Positions 33,774 to 45,619 of a stretch of DNA of 64,000 nucleotides are shown here, piece by piece; within the stretch, counting starts at the first letter, position 1; the number at the start of each line of letters is the position of its first letter. A program made the translations under genes and the position numbers. This DNA is from Lobosporangium transversale. Taxonomy: Eukaryota; Mortierellomycota; Mortierellomycetes; Mortierellales; Mortierellaceae. The notes under the pieces were generated by a model, which did not search any database, had not been told where the DNA came from, and saw nothing but the letters and a program-made list of their open reading frames with translations. The stretch covers positions 264,297 through 328,296 of the forward strand of contig NW_019029027.1 of NCBI RefSeq assembly GCF_002105155.1, in the 5' to 3' direction.

Positions 33774-33775
33774 TA

Positions 33776-34687
33776 CATCTATTAAAGTGCCCATGACGAT
33801 TACTTACAGACACGACTTATGGGCGGGGTTCCTATAGGGATTTCGATTGACAGGCGAGATGTCACATTGAGCCAGGTGTGCACGACTACAATGCTAACCA
33901 TTCCGCCCGATGTCATGTCCAGTTGCAGTTGCTAAACTAATGGTGTATTCCGTGGAAGGTTTGCCAGGTGAATATGGTTATCTCAATATTAAAGTTTTCA
34001 CATGTGATAACACTACGCAGCGGTATTTGCAGCTCAATTCATTGTCAACAGGAGGATGGTCTCAAAGACTACATGGTTCGTGCACAACGTGTTGTCTCCA
34101 CAGGCGCTGTCTGGATCATTAGTGTACACTAGTACCAGTATTTACGATTAAAAGACTACAGGAAAATTTCCGGTTATTGGTGTCAGTAAATATGGCGCAG
34201 AAATGTAAGCAAGTAGCCCTTCCTTTTAAATAGGACAACCCACGGATTGATGGGCTGCTGTTCCAGCTCTGAACCCTCTAAGGCCATACCCATACATGAC
34301 CCCAGATAAGATGCTTCATTCAGTGAGAAGACCCTAAGGCGCATCTGCAGGACCTTGCTAGGGAATGGCATTTGATAGCTAGGGTTGGTTCAAAACGTCC
34401 TCGATTACAGATAGCTAGATCACTAAAGAAAAGGCATCCAAGAATTGATATATTGGGCCTTCTGGCACAAACAAAGGGAAAAAAAGATCTAACGCACAAG
34501 TGTGTATCTAGCAAAAGAAAGAGGACGATTGCGGGCTATGGGCTATTGCTGTACCTATCCTGCCACTTTGAACGAAGAAACAAACAATTGCAAAGCCACG
34601 TTTGCCTTAAATCACTGCGCTTGATAGGCGTATGTTTATTCATTCTCTTCATTTAACACTGTCAATACAGCAATAGCAATAGCAAAT
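33776..34687. other. Intergenic before GPN1
   Basis: Frames at 33910-34122 and 34372-34656 (plus strand) are short and unrecognised. A protein-like stretch in another frame (GVPIGISIDRRDVTLSQV at about 33836-33890) ends at a stop. It may be debris of a gene on the far side of the mariner insertion. The last about 50 bp (CAATA repeats) form the GPN1 leader. Confidence 0.35.
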
Positions 34688-36237
34688 ATGAGCGACAACA
34701 CTCCTACACAGTCTGCTGGACGTCCTCCAGTCATTCTCTGCATCGGCATGGCAGGCTCTGGAAAGACAACGTTTATGCAGGTACTTTTTTCTTTTCCACA
34801 TTACATTGTTTTGTTAAAACAAGAATTAACCAAGCATGCATTCGACTCATACGCTGACGACTATATTTCGTTTATTTTGATAGCGCCTTAATGCTCACCT
34901 GCATGCAAAGAAGCAGCCCCCATACATTCTCAATCTCGACCCTGCTGTTGCTGCACTTCCCTTCGCCGCCAACATCGATATTCGCGACACTGTTAACTAC
35001 AAAGAAGTCATGAAGCAGTATGTGGGATATAGATACAGATCGCGAAAAGTCTCTTAATTGTTCTTGTGAAGCTCATGACTTGTGTGCAAGGGATATTCAG
35101 AGCTAATGCGGCTTGCCGTGGCACACTGGTTTTCTTGAATTTACGTTCTTTCTCTCAAAAATATATACACATATATATCAGGTATAATCTTGGACCCAAT
35201 GGTGGTATTCTCACAGCTTTGAACTTGTTCACCACAAAGTTTGACCAAGTTCTTGGCTTCATTGACAAGCGATCCTCGTCCCTTGAGTAAGTATTACTCT
35301 TTCTTATCGATCTGCATCTTGTTTTGCTTTACTTCAGGGAATCCTGTGAGCAATAGTAGTATGTTTGTTACAACTGAATGGTTGATATTTATGATGGACT
35401 GTGGATGATCACTTAATAAATAGCTACATCTTGGTCGACACACCTGGTCAAATTGAAATTTTCACATGGTCAGCATCAGGGTCCATCATTACAGACACTT
35501 TGGCAGCTACATACCCCACCATGGTTGCTTATATCATCGACACTCCACGCACAGCTGCTCCAGCTACATTTATGAGCAATATGTTGTACGCCTGTAGTAT
35601 TCTCTATAAGACGAAAGTTCCATTCATTCTAGTTTTCAACAAGACCGACGTCAAATCACACGACTTCGCAGTAGAATGGATGACGGATTTCGAGGCATTT
35701 CAAGAGGCATTGCGGAAGGATACAACATACATGAGCAGTCTGATGAACTCAATGTCATTAGTTTTAGATGAATTTTACTCTCACTTAAAGGTTGTGGGTG
35801 TTAGTGCTGTAACAGGAGCTGGTATGGATGAATTCTTAAAGGCAGTAGATGAGGCAGTAGTCGAATATAATGAAGAGTATAAGCCAGAATTAGAGAGAGT
35901 TCTTGCTGAGGTGCGGAGGAGGAAAGAAGCGGAGAAAGAGGAGCAAATGGAACGATTGATGAGAGATATGGCCATGGAAGAGAAAGGCAAGGAAGTTAAG
36001 TTTGATGGCACAAAGGGCGAGTATCCTCTCGAAAGAAATAGAGGCGAAGATGAAGATGAAGATGAAGATGAAGATGATGGTTATGACGAATTTGAACGGA
36101 GACCAAGATATAGACACGAGGTTGATTCAGATGAAGAGGAGGATATTGAGGCCTATAAGGCGGACCTAGAAGGGCGTCGGGCACGTTCTGAAGAAGAGTC
36201 TCTGAAACGCTTCCTTTCGGGTCAGCGACTTGAGTAA
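34688..36237 (+). CDS. NPA3: GPN-loop GTPase 1 (Npa3/XAB1)
   Basis: Four exons (34688-34780, 34884-35017, 35182-35286, 35424-36237) join in phase to 381 residues. G1 is GMAGSGKTT (residues 20-28), the diagnostic Gly-Pro-Asn loop is [17 protein letters not shown]3 is [10 protein letters not shown], and G4 is FNKTDV. The C-terminal about 110 residues are a charged helix and an acidic (DE)n stretch encoded by a GATGAA hexamer array at about 36046-36077. GPN1 works with GPN3 in assembly and nuclear import of RNA polymerase II, as known for the family. Length matches yeast Npa3 (385 residues). Confidence 0.96.
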
Positions 36238-38200
36238 AGGATAACAATATCTCATTCCTCGCAACGCTTTCCTATTTATTTATTATAACTTCGTCCGTAA
36301 CAAGGGCAAATTTGCCATTATAAATGGGCTTAAAATCCAGCAATCCATGGGCATTGTCTTGAAATTTTATTTCGATGTCGAAATAAATGACCGAAAACTA
36401 AATTGTCATAGAGCTATCCTGGCTTCTTTGTTTGTGCAAATAAAAAACTCTTGAAGACTTTCGCATGACCCTAGCATCCGCTTGGGAGTCCATTGTATCG
36501 TTTATTTATTGACTAGTGTAATAGCAGTGATAATATTCGCTGTCGTAGTCTCGACTTGGAAGGAGGGCAATCTGAGTCGATTCATTCTACCGCACCATAG
36601 AGCTTGACTAACTTGATCTTTTCCTGTACAGCTCGGCAAGACTTGATTTGTCACATCGTTTGCTTGCTCGTCTTCTTGCGTTCCCTTGATGTATCTGGGT
36701 TGGTAAGCACTGCTAATAGAGATTGTTGGGCCTGCTGAAACCGGGAACCACAGCAACATATCATACCCAAGGTGATACAAATATCTCTGTTGGAGTGAGT
36801 GGTGAACTGTGTGTGGCTCAGATGTAGTGGACATAAACGGCGAAAGAATGCATCGAAAGGATGTGAGCGGTTATGAGAGCAAGGAAGAAGGGGTTGGTAT
36901 GCCTGTTCAAGTCCTTGGCAAGAGAGCATGAGTAGCAGTTGTGATCACAAGTTGATTTCGGTGAGTCCGCATAACAATAGTATAGTTTCTAGACCCTATC
37001 TTCCACGTACAGCATTGCATTATTGTTGTTTTCAGACCTAATCATGCGAGGTATTTCTCTTTCTGAGGGTTCCTTGTGTTAAACGGCCAGACAGAAAGCT
37101 TAGAAGAGATACAGACACAACGGTGAAAAAAATGTATGTGAGCAAACAGTTGCTGTGTTTATTTGTTGTCTGCACATGCCTTCTTTTATCGCGGGCTTTT
37201 TTTTTTATTGTTTCGCAAATCTTGTTTCCTTTTTTGTTCGTCAATCACTGTGTGCACGAATAAGCAGCTGAAGCATCTCTTTGGTTTCTGTACATGTATA
37301 AACACATTTTACATCGCGGCGTCGTTCAAAACACAAGCGTTTTCCATTGGTGCCTCCAGACAAACTTTATTTTGGTGGCCACTCCACAATCATCCCATGG
37401 TTATAACAATCCCTAGGAAAGGATCAAATGCGTCGGTACCAATCTCGCTTCTGTATTTCTAGATGCAAATGTTTTGGCGATTGGTATCAACTATCAAATT
37501 CACACATACACACACCAAACGACCGCCAAAAACCACCACTCTCGCTTCTGCTCTCCCTCCATCCACAAGGCGCTGCGCAATATCACCATTAACAAGGCAT
37601 TGTCCAGTAAGAAAGGGTGCTTAGATAGCTTTTACTCCAAGCAATAAGCGCATGCAACTACATCACTCCTATCTCCGCCATTGATGCCGGAATCTGAGAG
37701 TCAACGAATATCTCTGCTTTAATGCAATAGTACTGGGGCTGTTGGAGCAAAGAGCATCATATGAAGCCATTCTCTGATAAAAAAGACTTTTTTTTCTTTA
37801 GTTGTTACCTTTGACAAGGATATAATCACCGAGTCATATCTGTCAATGCATTTATTACCCCTGTTCAAAATTATAAATCTTCTTTTATTCATTAAATTCC
37901 TCACAAAGCACAAAGCAAGGGCCAGTGCAAACAAAAGAAACTGAAAAAAAAAAAAATTGTGTAAAAAGGATTGACATCGACACTGTATGCTGTATATGGA
38001 GATGATTTTTTCGAATGCTCACTTTGGTATCTCAATGCTATTGTTTCCAATCTGCCGTTCATGCGAGAGCTTGTATTTATTTGTCAATCTCTGCTATTGA
38101 CTTGAACAAAATCCCAATCCAAACAAAGGAACTGAATAAAGATTGATGTGGCCTGTGAAGCAAAGGATCGATATCAAAACTATATGAGACAATGATAAAA
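36238..38200. other. About 2 kb without a supported gene
   Basis: Contains a 22-bp near-perfect palindrome at 36366-36387 (10-bp arms, 2-bp centre) in the GPN1 3' flank. Overlapping minus-strand frames lie at 36502-36929, one of which (starting MSTTSEPHTVHHSLQQRY) looks mildly protein-like but is unrecognised. No RNA gene was seen. Confidence 0.4.
36366..36387. repeat. Palindrome with 10-bp arms
   Basis: TTTATTTCGA, then TG, then TCGAAATAAA. The position downstream of the GPN1 stop would allow a hairpin in its 3' flank, but function is unknown. Confidence 0.7.
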
Positions 38201-38322
38201 CCAGAGGGTCAAGCTTGTCGCTCTTTTTGGTTAGTCCTTTTTCAATTATAAGGATTTTGTTAAGTAAACCATTTATATTTGAAAGAGTCTAGCCAAAAAG
38301 AGCGACAAGCTTGACGCTCTGG
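38201..38322. mobile_element. MITE-like inverted-repeat element
   Basis: Arms of 33 bp (38201-38233 and 38290-38322) are reverse complements with two mismatches. They begin CCAGAG and contain GTCAAGCTTGTCGCTC. The centre is only 56 bp and AT-rich. The hexamer ATAAAA directly flanks both sides (38195-38200 and 38323-38328), as expected for a target-site duplication. There is no coding capacity. It sits 249 bp upstream of the XPG-Fanzor ATG, so it may lie in that promoter. The superfamily is not clear from the termini. Confidence 0.75.
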
Positions 38323-38570
38323 ATAAAACTCATCATCAATCCAGGATATAAAAAGGTATCATTGTCTTCCTCCTTCAATGTCCCATCCCTTTTACCACTG
38401 CCACTTGTTCCTGTATCTTTCCCTCAATATCCTTTATCTATTCACTTTGGATCTTTAAACCATAAAAAAGCTCATCCTTTTATACCTTTGTCGCTCTTTT
38501 TTTTCTTTTTCATTTCTTTTCATCACCACTATTTTTCCTTTTTTCTTTCTCTTTCGCTTAGATATTGACC

Positions 38571-40454
38571 ATGGGGCTGAAGTCCTTCTTCAAACTGGTT
38601 GCGGATCGCGGGGTTTTACCTTCGGAAACTGACGTGGGCACTTTCTTGGCGGCAAATCCTGACCATTCTGTTCATGTAGATCTCCTCGGTACTTTCTATT
38701 ACGACATCCTCCGCAGAGTCGTCCATGCAAAGATGAAAAACGAATCCATCATTGATGTAGGAAGGCCCCTGGCTCTCGTGATAAAGGATCTTTTCATAAC
38801 GGACAATTTGACTATACATATTGATAGGAAACCTTGTACTGAGAAAGAAAAAGCAAGGACAGAACGGCAAGGCATAAGAGAAAAAAATATGGATGCTTTG
38901 GAGAACGATATGAGCACCTTCGAGAGAAATTCTCGGAGTGGGGTATGGACTCGTCCTCAAGTCATGAGGCGCATCCAGAAGGGTCTTCGAGAAGTCCACA
39001 CCCTCAGCGTCCAGGACAAGGATCAGCTGGCAACAGGCCTTAGCTCTGTCTTCGATGTCTGTCTGTGTGCATATGAAGCGGACCCATGCATAGGGTGCCA
39101 TAATGAGGAGAATGATAGGATCGTGATATCCCAAGACTCTGATTTTTTTGCGTACGAACGAGTCTGCATCCTAGTGCGACCCCTTCTGCACCGCAGACGG
39201 AAGTTTGGGGTTTACGATGTAGACAACGTTATCCAAGCACTAAGACTGCCATCACACGCGCATCTGGTGTTATTCTGTGCCATCGCAGGCAATGACTACT
39301 CAAGGAACCTCGAGACCTTAGGCCCGGTTAATAATCTTCGATTAATTCGAAAGGTTGCGTGGAACGAGAACTACAATAAAATGCTTCGGGGCTACCTAAG
39401 GGAAGCTAGTAAGGTGTTGGGAAGGAACGCAGCCTCTGAAGAAGGCCGTTTCAGAGTAGCTCTCCGCATTTTTACTTCCGGCCATCAAACGTCGGCCCAA
39501 GCGTTACCATTGAACAATGAGTTCGATAGCTTCAAGCAGCGTCTACTCAATGGAAAGGATCTTCGCCATAGAATGGCTCAGCAAAGGCGAGCGCAGCGCC
39601 GCAGAACGTAAGAAAGCTCAAGCTATAGTTTTAGCCTTGAAACCATACGTCCCCAATACTAATCGTTAGTCCCTTTCTTGGATAATGTAGAGGCGCACCA
39701 TCATTCTATATAGCGGAAGGGTCACATAGGAACCAGTTTCGGCCCGTCTTTTCTGACAAGGCGAGCATATTGAATGGGCGCACAGTTGATATCAGTAACT
39801 GCCGTCAGCACGATAGGCCGGGCCTTAAGCATCCACCACGTCGGAAAAAGGCAAAAAGAGGCAACAGAAAAAACAAAAGCGGAAGCACAAAGGCAAGAAG
39901 CGCCACAGGGCTAAAAAAGAAGGTGCACCAATTAGGAACTTGAAGAATGCTACGAAGGTTGATCACAGCTACAGCAGTAAGCACCCTATCAAGGCCTTAA
40001 CAATTGGGTCCCTTAAGGCCTCCATGGTAAGGAAAGGCGGACTGGATGCAGATGAAAGGGATAGTATTGCAGGCCAGATCCGAGGGGTAGTTGTTGTCCT
40101 CAACCGACTACGCCGCTATGCATACTGGGCGATTGCCTTGGACATTGAGAGGATCATGCGGTTACCAGGGGCAGCAAGGTCGAGGACAAAAAACAAGGAA
40201 GGCGGTAGAAACGCCCCATTATCTCCTCGCTTATGAACATTTCAAGGCCACCACTGAACTTTCCCCAATAAAGGAAATAGACATCACATTGGGGGGCGTG
40301 CAAGGCTTTGATCCCAAAAAGATCTCATTTCCAAGAGCGTCAGAGCTACTAATGGGCCAAGTACAGACATCATTAAGGCAGCACTACAGGAACGCAATGG
40401 TATAGCTTGTGTAGGGTATTTTCATGTGTATTCTGCAATCAAATGCTCTTTATT

Positions 40455-40485
<31 letters not shown>

Positions 40486-41974
40486 AGCTTGATGTCGAGA
40501 AAACAAACGAAGATATGAGCGACATTGAGTTTTTTTTGCGGGAGAACAAAAAAGTGAAAAAATACTCAGACTTTCCTACGTCCCCCTGGTCACCCGGGTA
40601 TGTATATCTGTCTGAACACGCCCTAGTTGACACCCTCTGGGCGAACGAAGATACCAAGCAGCTGCTGGAGCGTATTCTGCCTCTCGACAATTCTTCCAAG
40701 ACTGCAATGTTTGAGTGTGTACAGGGAACAAAAGGGGTTTTGATTCAGGCTCTCTTTTGTGACATTGGAGGCGATCGCATGGTTCTTGGATATCGAGACA
40801 AAGTATCCCTGCAGTCACAGGACAAAGATATAACTCGGTTCAAACTCAAAGGAACGATTTCTACCAACGGTCTAGTTCTGAATCTACTTGCCTATGACAC
40901 AACCCAGACGAAGAGACAGCAGCAGTTTGACGTAGATGAAGAAGACGCCAGCCAAGAACTGGAGCTTTCTCAGGGATTCCTCAACACGACGTGTTCAAAG
41001 GCAGCCGGTGAAGGTCTGACAGATGAAGACTATGCAAACATAAACTGGAAGAGGAACTCCAAACTGCTTGAAAACGTTGAGCTCACATTCAACAAACCAG
41101 GGCGGTGCCCATCCGCAAACACCACAACTATCGTCGAATGCGATCCTGGTATTGTTAACGCCCTTACGTTTTCCTCCCTAGATCCTCACAACCCTAACTT
41201 GCGGCAAACGGTAAAGGTGAGAAGCAGGTTCTTGTACCTCCCCGTCCTCCGCTTCAATCACCTGTTGAACAAAAGGAAGCGTGAAAAAGGAATGATTGAG
41301 GTTGAGAGCGCCATCCCTGTGTTTGGAAGGGATACGTACAATGAGCACTTTCAATGGATGAACGAGGAGTCCCAGACACAGATAGGATCAAAGAATTTGG
41401 ATGTGCTTCAAGAGTTCTACGAGTCCAGATGGCACCTGAAAAAAAAATGGGACCTACGAAAGGCTCAACGAGCTACGTTCGACTACGCGGTACAGCGAGT
41501 GTTGGAGATGCTTGGGGAAAAAGGAGTGCTTGTCGTCGGTCTAGGGTCCTTTGAAAGTAGTAAAGGAGTTCCCAGCAAGCACACTGCTATAACGAGACAC
41601 CTTATCACACAGGTATGACTTTTTTTTTTAAAAAAAAAAAATAAGAAAAGCTGGAAAGCCATAGAACCCTTGCTAATAAACGACTGACCATTTGAAACGC
41701 TTAGATCAAAGCACGAGGACACTTCGCTGTAGGAGCGCACGGATTTTACACCAGCGCCCGCTGTCCCCGACCCCTCTGCGATAGCTTTTTAGAGACGGTG
41801 TACCCTCGCTCTAAATATTGCCGGACATGTAAGGTATTCTTCGACTGTGACGCAGTAGGGGCGGAAAACATCGCAAGAATCGGTCTTGCTCAAATTGAGA
41901 GGCAAGAGAGGCCTGCAAAGTACAAGCCCACGGAAGAGTCGCCTGCTCCGGCTGCAAAGCGCGCACGACGCTAG
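38571..41974 (+). CDS. XPG/FEN1-like nuclease joined to Fanzor (TnpB-like) RuvC nuclease
   Basis: Four exons (38571-39607, 39691-40399, 40488-41612, 41705-41974). The N-terminal domain (residues 1-270) is XPG/FEN1-like: MGLKSFFKLV, then acidic residues at D37, D85, E169, D171, D189, D191 and D242, in the order and close to the spacing of the FEN1 metal ligands. A basic Lys-rich linker and a helical region follow (RLRRYAYWAIALDIERIM). The C-terminal about 460 residues look like Fanzor: RuvC-I VECDPGIVNALTF, then VLVVGLGSFESSKG in place of a canonical RuvC-II, a zinc ribbon (CPRPLC and CRTC), then RuvC-III FDCDAVGAENIARI. A KRARR tail could be a nuclear signal. Splice phases connect all exons. 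Exon 2 needs two shifts: one base missing in the A-rich stretch about 39842-39940 and one extra near 40150-40185. The breaks could be sequence errors or real decay. RNA-guided DNA cleavage is known for some Fanzors; here it is inference. Confidence 0.75.
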
Positions 41975-42364
41975 ACACAAGTATTTGGGTGCCGGCACAC
42001 CCACAAAAAATTTGTAAGTTCTGTTTATTTTCGTCTCCTGTATCCTCTCTAATCTTTTGCCCCTGAATTTCTGGACTAACTTTAAAAACCATACAGATCA
42101 ACAGATAACTGAACCTGGACATTACGGTGCATAATTTCTTGTGCGACTGCTTTTATGACAAACAAACAAAGGCAACGCGATGCTCACCATCAAGCACTCA
42201 TTTTCTTTTCTTCATCGACACTCAACAGGCGATATTGCTATATCCTTATTCTTTCTTAATATAAATCGTCTAATATCAACATTTATTTTAATCGCCATTC
42301 AATATTACAACCCATCGAATACGAAGCAATTCCTTTTTTTATAGACAAGAACTCTCCTCACATC
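41975..42364. promoter_or_regulatory. 3' flank of the Fanzor-like gene and leader of the CAF-1 gene
   Basis: A GC-rich inverted repeat (palindrome GTGCCGGCAC at 41989-41998, wider stem GGGTG/CACCC at 41987-42002) lies 12 bp after the Fanzor stop, then AT-rich DNA. In Fanzor/TnpB loci the guide RNA is typically encoded at or just past the 3' end of the nuclease, so this is the place to look for it. The CAF-1 leader occupies the right end. Confidence 0.35.
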
Positions 42365-45300
42365 ATGCCACCAAAGACAGCATCACCGATAAAGACTAAG
42401 ACACTGGGAGATTTTTTTACCAAAGATGACTCATTACATAGTGCCTCCAAACTTGAGAAACCTGCAAATAATCGTAAGGCGTTAAATACATGGCGTTAAA
42501 GAACCAATAATTTCATATTTTCTTACAATACATGATCGACTAAGGCCTATTTCCATCTATGTTAAAATACAGAAGCTATGACCAGTACCACTGCTATTAT
42601 GTCTGCCGCCAATGATACAGTAGACAGCACTGGTTCACCTAAATCAAAAGCAAAAAAGAAGGCTAATAAAACCAGAACAAAGGAAGATCATGAAAATCAG
42701 CAGCCTATGTCAAATGATGTCGATACACAGCAGGTGCAAAATGATACGCCATCAAAAGATTCTACATTATCGAAAGGGAAACGTACACGCATGGAGGTTT
42801 CAGTTGTTGTCCCATTAATGCAACATCCTCAAGCTGCCTTGGCTACCTCTAAATTTATAGAGAGGCCAATACTTGCTACAGAGGCAGCTCCACCCTCTTC
42901 TCTAATTGACTCAAAGGAAGCAACGCAGTCTGGCAAACCAACGACTTCTGCCGTCAGTACATCTGGCAGTCTAACTCTTGGTGGAGGCTCTAGCAATATC
43001 AGTAAATTTAACAAGGTTGATACTGCCTCCATGTTTAAGGTCAGAAGCGGGAAGGCTTACATCACTGAAAGCAAACTCAAATTTTCTGCTCATCCATCGG
43101 CAATCGCAGACTTGTATCGATTTCACGAGTACCGAGAGAGCCTGCAGATGTCTGAAGATTTGTCTCAATATACAGGAGTTAGTGTTGAAACGGACCATGT
43201 AGAGATCACAAGTATACCGACTAAGCATTATGGACTCATTGCAAAGTTAGTAGAGGAAAGCGAGCTTGTTCTAAACGAAGCAGCTGCTCATATCATGAGC
43301 ACACTCTGTCCTTCTGGATTTGATACTCTTGAGGATCCTACAGCACCGTTCAATGCACAGGATGGTGAAGGGGAGATGGACGTGGATAATGACGTGCAAA
43401 CGGACGGCTCCACGCACGAACAGGCTCTTGTCAAGAGAAATGTCACAACTGTTTCAACGACAGCCATCATGGATGCCATCCAAGCGGTAGCACAGAGAGT
43501 CAATTATGGTGTACCGGTCTCCAGCCTTCCAGCATCAATTACTGTGACGCCTTCTAACCTATCTGTTTATAGATGGGAGGTGCAAGATATCGACCGTTAC
43601 TTTCCGAGCGATATGAAAGCAGTGGTTCTCAAACGAAGGAATAAGCGTATTGGAGCTTCGGCTGCATTAACAGCTTGGTTTCTGGGATTAGAGACAAAGC
43701 AGCAGGAAGAACTCTGTCCCCTTCCCATCACCCCTGTTATAGCTCCAGGAGCTGAAGGTGGTTCGACAATAGGCAAGAAGAGTCGGCTATCTCTGGGCGG
43801 TGAAAGCATGGATGTAGATGCAATTGGGAACCGTACTAACGAAGAACCTTTAGATGCATTGAGTGTCCATAATCAATCAACTGTTGCGGCTGTTGTGGAC
43901 CCTGCAGTCCTAGAAGCTAAGTTAAAAGAAGCAGAAGCTAAGAAGAAGGAAGCTGAGGCGAAGGAGGAACGCCGGCTGGAAAAAGAACGCAAAATGCTTG
44001 AGAAACAGCTGGAGAAGGACCAGAAGGAGGCGGAGCGCTTGCAGAGGGAAGAGATCAAGAGGAAGAAAGCGGAAGAAGAGCGATTGAAAAAAGAGCAAGT
44101 AAGTAAACACATCAAGCTGTTTGCTATAGGGATTTCTCGATTTTTTTCATGCCACTCTTGGCACCCTAACATCAGTTCATCTTTGGGCTACTTAGACCTC
44201 CATGCGGTTTGTTGGTTTTTTCAAACCAATCACAAGTTCTGCCACTAAGAAGGATGCACCTGAGTCTTCTGCAAAAAGCGATTTATCTGCGCCGCCACTT
44301 TCAGAACTATTCCATCCGTTCCATATCAAAAAGAACACTTCTCTAGCACCAATCAATCAATTCACAAAACATATTTCTGCCGAGAAAATTGATGAAGCAC
44401 TGGATATTAAAGCAGGAAAAGATGGGGATTTGAGTGGTATGGACGTGGACATGGATTTGGGTCATAATGTTCCAAAGGTAGCTGAAACAAAGTATGCTAG
44501 GGAGACAGTGCGCTCGTTGTTCTCAAGGAGACCACAGTCCAAAGGTGTAGATGCGCAGCAGCAAGAAAAGAAACTACCAAGGCATTACAAGTCTATGACT
44601 GTCTCTGAAGCAGTTCGATCAGGATTGTTAGTTCAAGACGAAGGAAATGATATTAGTTACATGCTCACATGGAAAGACATACCCTCCTTACGCATGCGTT
44701 TACTGCAATTTGCAGAGAACTATCGACCTGCTTACTATGGCAAGTGGAAGCTTCTGTAGTTTGTATGGACAGGATATAGTTTGCATAATTTATTTGATAT
44801 TAACCATTATTATTACTCTCTTTTTTTCTTTTTTGCTTGGAACTCTAGGCACTTGGTCGAGACAGAGCAAACGCATTACTGGACGTCGATTTCTTGGTAA
44901 GGATACCGAGCTGGTTGACTATGACTTTGACAGTGAAGCCGAATGGGAAGAGGATGAAGAAGGTGAGGAGTGCAAGAGTGATGATGATGAAGAGGACGTA
45001 GAGGATGTTGGCAGCGATCAGGATGAGGAGGTAAGACCCAGCATTCATGCATTATTAGTTATGATGTTACTGGCATGTTTGAGCTAAGATGTATCAATGT
45101 TTTATTGGTGTGTTAGGATGATTGGTTAGTTCCCGAAGGATATCTATCTGAGGACGAGGGGTTGGATGCAGGCGAAGAAGGTGGAGCCGAGATAACATCG
45201 CAAAGAAAATCAAAAGAAGTCCGTCGCGTAAGTGAAAGTAGATACCTATCAGTCAGTATTACAAAAAGAAAAAGAAAAAAGAGAAAAAAAGGCATTTGAT

Positions 45301-45619
45301 CTCATATCAACAATCCTTTAATTGAATACAGCCTGCGCTTTCGCAAATGACGCCGATCATCGTCGGCCCTATTTTTGAGACAGTTTTGGGTGAATGCTCA
45401 ACCCATCCGGTGCTGGAGGCTTATCATGTTGAATTCCTAGGAGGTAAATCGATCTATTAGGTTATAATAACGCGTTGAATGTGGGGCTGTCGATATAGCT
45501 TTATGATAATAACAATTATAATGTCTAATGATTTCTGGCATATTGTAGATTACAATATTGGAATGGATATGTACCATGCTGTGGATTCCTATCCATATCC
45601 TATTCAAGTAGTGGAGTAG
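42365..45619 (+). CDS. RLF2: Chromatin assembly factor 1 large subunit (p150/Cac1)
   Basis: Seven exons (42365-42473, 42573-44098, 44196-44739, 44849-45030, 45117-45227, 45332-45443, 45549-45619) join in phase to 884 residues. The short first exon encodes KTKTLGDFFTK, a PCNA-interaction-like motif. The middle is disordered. A KER helix (about 480-545, KEAEAKEERRLEKERKMLEKQLEKDQKEAERLQ) is followed by QTSMRFVGFFKP, resembling the second PIP box, then the conserved LLQFAENYRPAYYGTWSR and the acidic ED domain beginning at DYDFDSEAEWEEDEE. The C-terminus carries a further conserved block. Cac1 deposits H3-H4 behind replication forks. Intron 3 begins with GC (GCAAGT), needed because YYG|TWS spans it. 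Neighbouring MON2 is convergent. Confidence 0.9.

Noticed and set aside
38195-41974. MITE arms as terminal repeats of the whole XPG-Fanzor unit
   Set aside because: Both arms and both ATAAAA copies lie upstream of the gene within 134 bp, and no further copy was found downstream.
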